Below, piece after piece: positions 23,901-35,600 of a stretch of DNA of 64,000 bases (position 1 is its first letter; every line of letters begins with the position of its first letter). The notes under the pieces are model-generated. The model searched no databases, was not told where the DNA came from, and worked only from the letters and a program-made list of their open reading frames with translations. The DNA is taken from NCBI RefSeq assembly GCF_028858725.1, contig NC_084790.1:34265031-34329030 (forward strand), in the 5' to 3' direction. The stretch is from Colius striatus. Lineage: Eukaryota > Chordata > Aves > Coliiformes > Coliidae. Position numbers and translations under genes: made by a program.

Positions 23901-26900
23901 GATAATTGGATCCAAAGTAGATATGAATGACTTTTGGGAAAATAGTGAATGGGAAATAGTTGATGCTTCTGGCTACAAACATGACATCAAATATAACTGC
24001 TGTGAAGAGATTTACACAGACATAACATATTCCTTTTATATTAGAAGGCTGCCAATGTTTTATACCATAAATCTAATAATTCCCTGTCTCTTCATCTCAT
24101 TCCTAACTGTGTTAGTTTTCTACCTGCCATCTGACTGTGGTGAGAAAGTGACTCTTTGCATCTCTGTGCTCCTTTCTTTGACTGTATTTTTATTGGTGAT
24201 CACAGAAACAATCCCATCCACCTCTTTAGTAATTCCTCTCGTAGGTGAATATTTACTTTTCACTATGATATTTGTGACCTTGTCAATTGTCATCACAGTG
24301 TTTGTCCTGAATATACATTACAGGACTCCAACCACACACACAATGCCCAAATGGGTAAAAAAAGTCTTTCTTAGTCTGCTTCCCAAAGTCCTGTTAATGC
24401 AGAGGCCACTAGAACAGCTGAAAAAAAACATCTCCAGAAAAAACAAAAAGGGATTAGCCAGTACGTCAGGCAAGTCAAAACACAGCAAACACAAAGACAC
24501 CAAATTACACAAGGAGCAGGGATGCAGTCACTGTGAAAAGACAGCTGATCTCACTAACAGCAAAAGAAGACAATTGAGCCATCAGTCTTTGAAATGGATG
24601 GCAGAGCACATGGAGTACTCCCCAGAAGCAAAGAATGTTATTAGCAGCATTCAGTTCATCGCAGAGAACATGAGGTCTCAAAATGAAACCAAAGAGGTAA
24701 GGCAGGTAACCACCCTGCATGGCATGGAGCCATGCATGCAGCAAGTGGAAACGTGATCTAGGAGGAAATGGAGTTGTAGGGTCTAGAGAAGAAAATTTTG
24801 ACATCCATGAATGAGTTTCTTATAGAAAGGGAGGAGATTAATTAACTACTGGGGATGGAACAAGTAAACTGTTCTCACCTGTCCTTCTTTGATCCTCAGG
24901 GGATAATTAAAGTAAGCAAGATAGGTTTAGGCTAGACATGAGGCTTACACTTCCAAGGGGAGGAAGAAAAGCATAAGCCTGTTGCAGCCAGGAGGAATGA
25001 GTTTTGATCAGCAGTGGTCCAGGCAGAGCTCATTCTGTCTTAGGGCTGTGGATAGACTAAATGAGGCCTTTCAAGATCTCTTAGAACCCTATGTCTGTAG
25101 ATTCTCAGAAGCAACCCGCTTCATCTGCTCACCAAATGCTCAACTTTAGTAAGCAGTGATATCTCAATACTTTGTGTGCTATTTGCCAAAGTGAGATGCT
25201 TTTCTGTGTTAGTAATGGAGCAAGGAAATTTGAGAACTGCTTTTTAAAGAATGGGGATTGTCTAGCAGCGTAGAAGTTAATCTAGGGAAAAACTATTCTC
25301 AGACAGTGACAAATCTGATAAAGATACTCCTTTCAGGATGCTATCTATGTAGTTTGTTTCAGTCTGATGTGTTCTGATTTTTTGACAGTAATTTCACAGA
25401 TTGTGGCTTCAGCAATATGGTATTTTCAGGTGTGACAAATATGTATTGAAATAAAAGTTGAGTTTAGGAGGAAGACAGGTGAACAAAAACACACAATAGA
25501 TGCACAAAGACAGATATAAAAAGAAGAAAGAGAGAGAGTGGTTTAAAAATAAGTCTAAAAATAAGAACTAATCGATTGGCTTGTATGAGGTTATAAATCT
25601 TTCATCCTGAGATTACTGTCATAGAAAATTATGCACATTGGAATTTAGAGAATTTTGGGGCAGGTCCTCAGGTGTAAACACAAGCAACTAAAAGCAGCTT
25701 CAAGAAAGATTATCTGACACCCCCCCACGCCCCTGCCTCCAGGCCTCACAAGGAGCAGGATTTATCTAACACTTCAAGATGTTTTTAAAAAGATCATAGA
25801 ACATAATGAAGCATTTATTTTTTTATTTGTCATGAAGTGTTTCTTTTGGTTTTGAAGGTTTTTAGATGCTCTATGGTGGCAAAATCCATTTAAAAATTAA
25901 ATACTACCATATTTGTATTAAAAATGTAAATGCTTTGTGAGGGAGATTTTGAGGGATATTTATTCTTTCAGAATATTTTGTGAAATCAGAACAAAATCAC
26001 AGAGCTCCTGTGCAACCTAAAAAAATACATTTTCCCTTTTTTGTGTCCCGCTGAAGTTTCATCTGAAAAATAAGTACATCCCTTTCTGAATAACAGGCTA
26101 CAGCTAAGGCCTGGTAACTGAATTCTTGGAATGAGAGGGTAATACATGCTAGCCCAAAGTAAAAGACAGCTAGAGGGATTGTGGAGTCTCCTTCCTTGGA
26201 GGTCTTCAAGACCCACCAGGACATGTTCCTATGCAACCTTAACTAGGTTGACCTGCTTCTGCAGGGGGGTTGGACTAAATAATCTCTAAAGGTCCCTTCC
26301 AACCCCTACCATTCAATGATTCTATGATATCAGCACACCGGAGAGTGATGACTGAGCTGAGCCTTGGTTAGTACCTATGCCCCTAATGTTTTGCTTGACG
26401 CTAACATTTGAGCCCTTTATTCATGTCCATATTCATCTGATTTCTCCAATGTACTCCAAAAAGAAGAGGCTTTGTGTGAAGCAGCCCAGATAGAATGGCA
26501 CCTTGATTATATAGTTCGTGATAGCTCTTTCATTGCCAGTTTTGCTGATTCACATTTTGCAAATCTCTCCTGCCTCATGGTATTGAACTTTTAGTCTGAT
26601 GTGTGTATCTTACCTTTCCAAACATATTAGGGATGAGAAGCTGGGTTTTTCATTGGAGAGAAATCCTGTCTCTGGGGAAAAAGAAGCACTTTGTTCTCAG
26701 GAAAACACTGAAGAAATGATTCTGCAGACTGCTTCTGCCCCAGTCAGACAAAAAGCCATAGGAGTGATACTATGCACTAGTCCTGTGTAAATGAATGCCC
26801 TTTAAACATTGCAGCAACATTTACAGCATCTGGAGTTCCTGTTGCATATTCTTCCACAAGAAGTACAGCAGTAGCCTCTTGGAGGAAAACATCAAGAAAC

Positions 26901-27754
26901 TGGGAAAACAAGTGGAAGATCTCTCAGCAGACAGCTCTTAACACATTACTAGTTTTATATGAGTGAACACTCTTCTGATACAATGGTCCCTGTATGTAGG
27001 TGCAGTGTAAAGGACGGCATGTGGTTCTGAGGTGTATCTCCCAGGCACAAAAACAATCCACTCTGGCCTGCTTAGCACACAACACTATGGTTTGCCCAGT
27101 CAAGGCCTTTGCTTTGCTAATCCGTGTGTCCAGCCATCCAGTCTGCTGAAATTAGTGGGAATCAATTGGAGTGACAGTGTGGCAAATCAGACAGGAATAG
27201 CAAACTGTTTCTTGCATGGCCTGTCAGGGTGAGTCCTTTGGCAGGGTCTAGTGATGTGCAGCTATGGTGATTCTCTCTGTTAAACCACCCTGCTCTGCAC
27301 CCACCATGGGGTCGGGTTCCATTTGTTAATGTCAACGTCACAGGCAAAGCTTGCCAACCAACTGGAATGTTCAGAAAAAAATCAGCAGGCTAGGACAATG
27401 TTGACTATTCTCAGCCAAAACTGGTAAATACTATTAGAAAATCAGAACACTCTAAAGATATTTGAGTACTGCAGCAACTATAAGCATGACAAGCAGCGTT
27501 CTTGACTGCATATATGTTCTTCCTTACTTTCAAAAGCACAAGGGACGCTTCTACTGTATTACATCAACTTGTAATTGTATGTAATATTATGTGAAGTTTA
27601 TAATTTTTTGTCTTTTTTTTTTCTCTTGCAGGTGGAAGATGATTGGAAATACATAGCTATGGTGATAGACAGAGTATTTCTTTGGGTATTTACAATCCTT
27701 TGTGTGTTTGGAACTGCAGGGCTCTTTATCCAGCCACTAATAGCAGACACATGA
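17849..27754 (+). CDS. CHRNA6: neuronal nicotinic acetylcholine receptor alpha-6 subunit (six exons)
   Basis: Ligand-gated cation channel subunit of the Cys-loop family. Coding exons: 17849-17927, 20443-20582, 22396-22440, 23490-23599, 23709-24696 and 27632-27754 (79, 140, 45, 110, 988 and 123 bp), all with AG acceptors and GT donors and compatible phases. The sum is 1485 bp, 494 codons plus TGA, equal to the human alpha-6 length as I know it. Features: signal peptide about 1-26; Cys loop C158-x13-C172; vicinal C222-C223 (YNCC), the alpha-subunit agonist-binding hallmark; M1 about 239-263; M2 about 272-291 ([20 protein letters not shown]); M3 about 304-326; Lys/Ser-rich cytoplasmic loop; M4 about 467-487 in the last exon. 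[15 protein letters not shown] and the M1-M3 block separate it from alpha-3, its nearest paralogue. It is convergent with CHRNB3. Oddity: Trp109 replaces the usual Arg before VPADK. Confidence 0.96.
19386..19640 (-). mobile_element. CR1 LINE 3' fragment in CHRNA6 intron 1
   Basis: The plus strand shows the reverse complement of a CR1 3' end: 'cacagaatcacagactctaa', 'gatcatctagtccagccccc', then the 'gggcagcctgttccagtgct' block. It is antisense to CHRNA6. The 5' part is lost and no coding capacity remains. Confidence 0.85.
24900..25115 (+). mobile_element. ancient CR1 3' fragment in CHRNA6 intron 5
   Basis: 'aggtttaggctagacatgag' followed by 'gatagactaaatgaggcctt' and '...cttagaaccctatgtctgta' follow the order of a CR1 3' end but with many changes. 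It lies just after the large exon, in the sense orientation. The assignment rests on pattern similarity only. Confidence 0.5.
26172..26328 (+). mobile_element. CR1 LINE 3' fragment in CHRNA6 intron 5
   Basis: Reads in sense: 'gtggagtctccttccttgga', 'ctgcttctgcaggggggttg', 'ggtcccttccaacccctacc' and the terminal 'atgattctatgat'. It is a severely 5'-truncated copy with a well-preserved 3' end, about 1.3 kb before the last CHRNA6 exon. Confidence 0.9.
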
Positions 27755-28891
27755 CTTGATCTACTGCTTTTTTACCCACATGTTTCATTTTTGGTTCAGA
27801 ACTGTCCCTTATATTTTTCTCCCCTTACATGATGCCTCTGCTCATCACCTTCTCTGCCACAGAGGAAGGAGAAAGAAAGGGAGGGTTCTCTGGGAGTGCA
27901 AACAACCTAGAACTGAATGAGATCTGAAAATAAGAGATATGAATGTGTCATCTTTCTATGGCCGAATGCCTAGGCATTATCTGAATGCACCACGGAAAAC
28001 CAGAAAATACCTAAACTCTCTGTGGCTGCTGTCTAAGGCATCCACATTTGAAACCTAAATGTTTCTAAGACTTTTAAAAACTAGTTCATCTGCCACTTAA
28101 GTTTGTACATGACCAGTTCCATTTACTTCCTGATACTGAATACTAAGACCTTGATGAGATACTCTAGGATTTCTAGACCACTTTCCACTCCACAGGTTCT
28201 GCTCTGAAAATCCTTGTTTGCTCAGGCTGAGATATAAACCTGACAGGGAAGTGTTTACTCCTACTTAGCTACTCATCATGGACAAAGTTGGCTTGATAGT
28301 ACTGGATTGATCTAGGTTTTCCTGTGTTTTTAAAATCCCAGATCAACTTGGATTACACACATCCCAGTGCAGGAAAAGGCTGGCTGTCATGAATCCTGTG
28401 CTAAGCTGGGTACCTTGAACCAAACAGCTCTGCAGCAAATTTCCACTTGCTGTCTCCTTATGGGTCATTGCTGTGTATGCAAACCTGTAATGATAGGAAT
28501 GCTTCCTTTGGGGCTGAGTCTGCTACTGTGTAACTGGCTTCCCAGTCCTAGTGCACTTAATCCTGATATGCTTTGTAGGTGTGCATCTGATGCGGTTTCT
28601 GTACTGCGTGGACAGTTTACCCTTGAGGCCCTTGACTGTTTAGATTTCTATTGGTTTTGTGCTGAAGGATGCTTTTTAAAAGGCACCATTCCAAGTAAAG
28701 CAAATGTCTTCAAAAGTAAAAAAACCTTCTCTCCTAAACAAGGCCCTAAATTTAACTGTACAATGTCACTGCAGCATTTTTAGTGTCTGTCATGCATGAG
28801 TCTCTGCACTGACCATCACTAATCCTTGGAAAGTATGACTCTCTGTTTCTGAAGTCCTTGACTGGCCTTTTAGTCTTTTCTGATGGTTTGT

Positions 28892-28897
28892 AATAAA
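28892..28897 (+). terminator. CHRNA6: candidate polyadenylation signal for CHRNA6
   Basis: AATAAA in 'gtaataaagagaatag', about 1.1 kb after the CHRNA6 stop. It is the clearest canonical signal I noticed on the plus strand in this spacer. Use is unproven, and an earlier non-canonical site is possible. Confidence 0.4.
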
Positions 28898-31800
28898 GAG
28901 AATAGAACTGAATCAATGTATAAGTCAGAGATAAAGGTGAATATAACAAGAACGCAGCTGTCTTAATCCAGTAGTTGAAATACGTAATGTCAAGAGTTTC
29001 TAGAAGAAAACCATATCTTCTGTAATCCCTCTGAATGTTACATTATTATGTGGTGACCGACAAATGTATGAAGAAACATAATTTGTTTTGTCAGCCTGTC
29101 AATTAAATATCACTCCTGGGATATACTTTCTTGAAGAATTTGTATTTTTTTTAAAAAAAGCTTCCTGATACACAATGTGTTTAGAGATGGTACTAAATGA
29201 CATTTACTATACAGGCTCTTTAATCAGAAAAGACAGGAAGGGAAAGAAAGGGAATTTAAAGAGGAGATCTGCATTCTGAGCCTGAAAAATTCATCTCTGC
29301 AGGAAAGATATCTGATTGACAGCATTCACTGTTGAGTCTATGACAATACAAACAATGAAAATACTGTGGCTAAAGGTGTACTGCGTTGGTGTGTTTAGGC
29401 ATGACAGCTATGTTCTCAACCAGTAAGCTGACTTTAGCAAAATCCCTGGCTTTTTGTGAAAATATCCACAATTGTACAGCACCCCATCCCCAGGTAAGAG
29501 GCCTACATGCCCCAGCACCAGCTCTCTGTCTTTGTCATTTACAGTACACAGTTCTCTGTCTTTTCTCTATACCTCAAACACAAGGTCTGGACAGGTTAGT
29601 TCATCAACCTGGTATCCTAAGAAAGTAAGACTTGCAAACTTATGTTCTGGTTTTTCTGTGTACTATTTCCCCCTCCTTCCTCATATCCAATGACTTTTGG
29701 GTCCTTTTTTGCCATTCTCAGTTGTGTTTGGCACATTCAAGTCTGTTAGCCTTGCCTACTCCTGTCAGCTTTGGGAAAGTAGTTGCCTGATGAAAGATAG
29801 TGAGAGTGAGCTACACAATAAGCATCTCACCTGCAGTAGAAGGCTGTTCTGAGCAGATATGGAAGAGCTCACACATTTTTGCTTATCCCAGCTCCTGTTG
29901 GGGAACCTTGTAACTGAAATACCAAGAAAAGTTTCAACCAGAGCTGGTGCTATCCCAGACACTGAATGGGGTTGTACACCACACACATCCATAGCAGAAG
30001 TACCCATGTTCATTACAGGGCACACAAAATGATGTGTCTGTTCTTGTCCCATCAGCTCCAAAGTCTCACCAGCAACACCCCCTATGATACGTCCCAGTGA
30101 TGTGTAGCTCTGGCAGCAAGAAATCTCCTTTCCTTCTTCCAAGTGATGGCATCTATGAATTCATTTTAGAAGCACAGCCATCTTGGTGAACAGATGATAT
30201 ATATGGTCCTGCCAAGCAGTGCCAAGGCCCTACCAAAGCAGTGTCCAGAAATCAAGGTAGCACATGGAGCAGAGGAAAGGAGATCATCAGAGGAAAGTCT
30301 GCCTGAATACCCTAGTTGTGTTTTTACAGTGGCAGGCCAAGTTGTGGGAATGCATTTGTGGGTCAACAACAAATAGATTCAGGGAAACTCAGAAACAGTC
30401 AATGCGAGGAAATAATAAGTAGAGAGATTATGTATGTAGAAGTCTCAGATGCAAAATAGAGGCCAAAAGCCATACCTGTGCAGTGCTCATATACATTTCC
30501 CATTCCAAGCCCTGGTGACTTTTACCAGTATAAGTCAGAAAAACTAGCCTGTCATCAGCCACAGCTGCATGAGATACAGCAATGTGTTGCCTGTGGGTAA
30601 GCAAACAAAATGTCACAACATGAGCGCAGGACCATCTGCCAGATAAACACCTGAAGCACCTGCCCAGAAGAGGATTTTGTCACCCTTCATAGCTAACAGG
30701 CACATCCCTGGAAGCAGCACTCAGACGGAAAACCTATCACTAATTGCTTTCAAGAGTCTATAAGTGCTGGAAAGAAGAGCTTCCTGGCTGTTTTCCTATG
30801 GATATTTCACAGTATTGGCCAGGGAACAAACTGACTTAAGCAATACAAGAAGAGAGAAGCAGCTGGTAGCAAGGTCAATGTGTGTTTCATATCAGTGTCT
30901 TATGTTGAAACATCTATCTGTATGTTAGACTAGATGAGTCTGTTCTACATTCCTGAAATATAACAGATCTGAGTGCTCCTTCCTCAAACCCACACAGAGA
31001 GATAAAATTTCTAAGTACTTCCCAAGAATGTGATAGCCCCTCCATTTGAATAGCTTTGAGACAGGACTTTCAAAATGGGCCACAATCTAGATGTCATTGA
31101 CAACAAAACAACAAAGCTCAGCTTATGAGTAGTCTCACCCCAGGAATCATTTACTAAATACATGTTTATTAATAGTGATTTCGCAAGTGAACAGAACTTT
31201 CTGCAGCATCTCCACAAGATGGGATGATATTAACTACCAGATGCCTGATGTGTATACATACTCCAAGCACAAGAACGCTTCTAACCTACATCCCAGTGAG
31301 GGAGTTTCAGGGCTAGCTAAAGCTTTAACACCACATTCACATGCAAGTTGTCAAAAAATTTATCTCAAAATCCCTTACTAGCCTTGAAATATCTGCACGT
31401 TCTGAATGGTGTTGTCTAAAGCACTCCATGTTAGCAAAACTTTGCCCCAGCAAAGTGGTGAGAGCTTCAGATGCCCAACTTTTATCAAGCCCTGTTTAAA
31501 CATTTAAGAGCTGTCTCTCTAATCATGCAGGAGGATGAACCAAAGAGATGTCATTCTGGAGTTCATTAATCACTTGAGGAATGTGAATAAGCCCACACCT
31601 AAAGTTGTATCTTCCTGGTAGCCAGGAAGATACAGCCCACAGCTCTCAGGAGAAACTCTGCACTTCTGTGCCAACTGCAAGTTTCATTTGCCGAAAAGGG
31701 CATCTGCAGCTTTCCTCCAACTGAACCGTTTCAGAGGATCACTGCTGCCTTACAGCGCAGCATAGTCACCTCTCTCCATGCGATATGCTTTGGGCAATCT

Positions 31801-32323
31801 TCCACTTGTGAACAAGCTGGTGCAGGAATCATAGATTCTAAATGCAGAGCATGGGGAATATCTTTCATTGTTCAGCCTTTTGGTACATTACAGAGCAGCA
31901 GCGAGAACAGAAATATAATAATACTGAAAAGTAGGTAACAAACACCTTCCTGCTTCCTGGTGGCCAAAAGGAGAGACAAAGTGTGCATACATAAAGACTG
32001 GTAGTACAGTGGTAAGATACACTGTTGAGCTGAACCTTCAGCAAGGTGAGGTCACAGAGAGGAGGTTTTGAACATACCATATAAAGAGATATTTGTACTT
32101 TTTCTGATGTACCTGCTGTATGATTCTATGACAGTTCTGATGTGCACAAAGTGACCTGTAGAGACCCTGTGGTTTTCCCTTGGAAACTTAGATAAACTGA
32201 GCATTGATTTGTTTTCCTACTATAACTTCTTTTATAAGGTAGATTTTTAACTGACAGACCTACCTTTTAGGTATAATGATTGTGCCAAATGTATTATTTC
32301 CAATTTCAACTAATAATTTGGGC

Positions 32324-32329
32324 TTTATT
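32324..32329 (-). terminator. CHRNB3: candidate polyadenylation signal for CHRNB3
   Basis: On the minus strand the sequence is ACAATAAAGCCC, 275 bp past the CHRNB3 stop codon. A canonical hexamer this close to the stop, in AT-rich sequence, is a good candidate for the 3' end of the main transcript. Confidence 0.5.
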
Positions 32330-32603
32330 GTAATATTACCAAACTACTACTAAAACAATTGTAACTCAATTGTGCAACCCCAGTTCACATTAGGACTCAC
32401 AGCTATGCACAAAGACCGTCTTTGATCTCACCCAAATCTGTAACTTGTGGAGCTGTATGAAGACAGAAAGCACTAGCCAGTGCCCACTGTTCCCGTTCCC
32501 TTCCCTTGCTGTTGCTTCCCATCCTATATAACAGAGATTGAGCTCGCAGGCACCATCATCCTTTGGCATTGCGCTTGCTGTATTGCTGCCACGTGACTGT
32601 TTT

Positions 32604-35600
32604 CTACAAAGCATTGTTCAGCCACATCTGTAATGCAGGTGTAAAGATGAGAACTGAACCCGTCACTGACACCACCAGAAATAGCCACAGGAAGATCCGA
32701 TCCAGGACTTGAGCTATAAATTTCCAGTCTTGGATAACCTGAGAAAGAAAGAGGGAAAACAAACAGAAACGCTAATGAGCCTAGTACTTTGACGATACTT
32801 CTATGTATATTTCAGGTCTAAAAATATGATTTAAAAAAACCAGAAGTTCTTTGTGTACTGTACTCTAAAACAGATCACCTTTTCAGCACCTATAGCTGCG
32901 AGTCACTCCAAACCCTCAAGCAATTCCATAGTTTTACACACAGTAATCAGTCTTCTTTCAACCTGTGCAAAAGCTTTCACAAAGCGCATATGTGAAAGTT
33001 TGCATAGTCAAGACTGAAGATGGTTTTATAGTGAACTGGGTTTTTCTCCACAAAACTTGACCTCCCTTAAAGTGACAGAACTGGCTCTAGCACACCACTT
33101 TGATGTAGACTTTCCTTCCAGTAAATGTGGTCCCATTGGCTAGTGTTTGCTTAAACGCTCTGTCCATTCAGGTTGCGTGTGCTCAGGAGGAGGGTTTTGC
33201 ATTGGGACTACTGGCACCACCCTGCACACACAAAAGGGCTCTTTATAAAACCAATTCAAGGGACCTTTTTAAAAAAAAAAAAATTTCAGCTTCAGGCCTC
33301 AGTCATGGACACTGTATACTCACATGCTGCATGTTTGACTTACTGTCCGTCTTTCTGCTGAAGTCCTCTCAGGACAGTTTGAACAAAGCCCTGGCTTTTG
33401 CTAGGAGGATGCTGGCAGAAGTTCTCCTCTTTCCATATACTGCTAGGTGCATTGCTCTGCTACTCTCACATAAGATGCATTTTTTATACATACAGTAATT
33501 TGTCATTTTAATAGCCATGTGGGTTCTTGTGAGGAGGAGAGAGATGGTAGTTAGAGGTGCATCTGTACTGATGTTAGCAAAAAATCTAGAAGACTCAAAA
33601 CAGAGCAGCTACACTATGTATAGTTGCTATATAGACCAGGACTGAGACCTGGTAACTGCTGCGGGACCTGCCTCTAAGTTTTCTGAAAGACATACTTTCA
33701 GAGCATGTGATGGGATAGAGGTTTTCCATATTAATGTCCAATGCCATCTTAAGAAAGACAAGGTTATTCAAATAATCCCAAAACACGAATTGCTCCAGGA
33801 GAGGCTGCAGTGGGCTTTTGTGTCTATGAAGAATGGGGACTGTCACAGCATAATACGGTTCTCCTTGAAGCAATGTATTTTCCCCAAAACCCATATTATT
33901 TATGAAGCTGTGGAAGATCCCAAGACACATGATGAGCACAGGAGGAAGAGGAAAAAAGAAAGGCATGCAGAAAGGGAGAGAGTTTGGAAGCTATTGCTGT
34001 CAAAGAAACTATGATCCCTCCTTACTCTCTCTTTACCTACCTGTCTGATGAAATGCTCCTTTTTAACATGCCTGGAAATATATCGGATGGAGTCAGATGC
34101 CTTCTCCAGAAAAGCAACAATAACTTTTTCTCCTTCTTCTTCCTTGTATTTTTGCTTCCCTGAGAGCTTTGATTTCAAGGTGGTTTCTTTTTCTTTTTCT
34201 TCAGTCTCTGAGAAAGAGTAACGATCTATATGGCCCTTCATGCAGAGCAGCTGAGGCAGCTTCTGAAGGAAGAGCCTTTTAACCCAGGGAGCCATGGGAT
34301 GATAAGTTGCAGAGGAGCGGTGGTGGACGTTGATAACAAACACAGTCACAATAATAGAGAGGGTCACAAAGATCATGATGAACAGCAGATACTCACCAAT
34401 CAGGGGGATGACTTTGGAAGAAGAAGGGATTATTTCCTCAATCACCAGAAGGAAAACAGTGAGGGAGACTAGAACTGACGTGGACAACGAAAGTTTTTCT
34501 CCTTCATCTGAAGGCAGGTAAAACACCAGGACAGTAAGAAAAGACAATCCCAGGCAAGGGATTATTAAGAAAAGGGTGTAAAACAGTGGAAGGCGTCTAA
34601 GAACAAAGGAGTAAGTGACAAATGGGTAAAAGTACAGCCCATTCTTCCTGTTGCCTTTCATACCTCTGGCATTTAAGATCTCCCACTCCCCATTATCAAA
34701 GAAGTCTTTCCTGTCTACATTTTCATCCACTAAAACCAAGTCCACCATATTGCCATCATATGTCCACGACCCAAACTTCATGGAGCAGTTCTGTCTGTCA
34801 AAGGGAAAGAAGGTCACGTCCATCGTGCAGGAGCTCTTATAACTGGCCGGTGGAGTCCAAGTCACCAATCCGTTGTACCTCACTATGGCTTTGGTCATCA
34901 GAGATCCTTCAAAACGTCCATCAGCACTGGGAGTTGGACAGCAGAAACATTACCAAGCTCAGGACTTAGTTTTCCCAGTCCTAACCATTTCTCCCCACCC
35001 CCTGCTAGATCTGCTTTCCACCCATTACCTGGAGCATAAGGCGAGCCAGCATTCATAATGCCTAAAGAAACAGCCATCTGGTAGCACACACAGGTGTCAC
35101 AGGGGCTGACATGCCTTACCCAAGCTTTGGCCTAAGATCAGAGAAATGCTACTCACTTTTCAAACAAAACAATGTCAGGAAGCCATAGGGACTCAGAGGG
35201 GACACGGATGGCGGTGATCCCACCATATTCCTCTGGATTCCAGGAGAGCTTGTGGTCGATCCATTCCTGTAACAAGCCAGCAGAGTCCTCTGCCCACTCA
35301 TACACGCAAGAGCCTCATTTCTCCTCATACCACCTGCACTAGTGAAGCTGCAATGTGCAGCTCAGTGGGCAGAGCTCGGTGTAAGAGTGCTCAGCTGCAG
35401 GAGGAATGCCTGTCAGGCACAGCTGAGAGATGTTCAGCCCCACAAGCACTATTTCTCCAGCCATAAGTGAGCCCCAGCAACCCATCTCTTTGCAGGCACT
35501 CTGATAGAGCATGTGACTCTCCACCCTGCCCAGACCACCTGAGGGTAATTCAGAAGCACCCAGCCACTTCCCTTCAGTACAGCATCTCTCCTTGCCTCTG

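Larger units (their letters stand above)
27755..32603. other. convergent spacer between CHRNA6 and CHRNB3 (3' UTRs)
   Basis: The 4.8 kb between the two stop codons must hold both 3' UTRs. One longer frame on the minus strand (29765-30142, 125 codons) has no recognisable domain and I do not call it a gene. No repeats of clear identity were seen. Confidence 0.6.

Noticed and set aside
29765-30142. 125-codon minus-strand frame in the CHRNA6-CHRNB3 spacer
   Set aside because: No recognisable domain, no splice context and no neighbouring exon; a frame of this length is expected by chance.
32110-32135. 'tgattctatgacag' as another CR1 end
   Set aside because: Only about a dozen bases match and no CR1 body adjoins.
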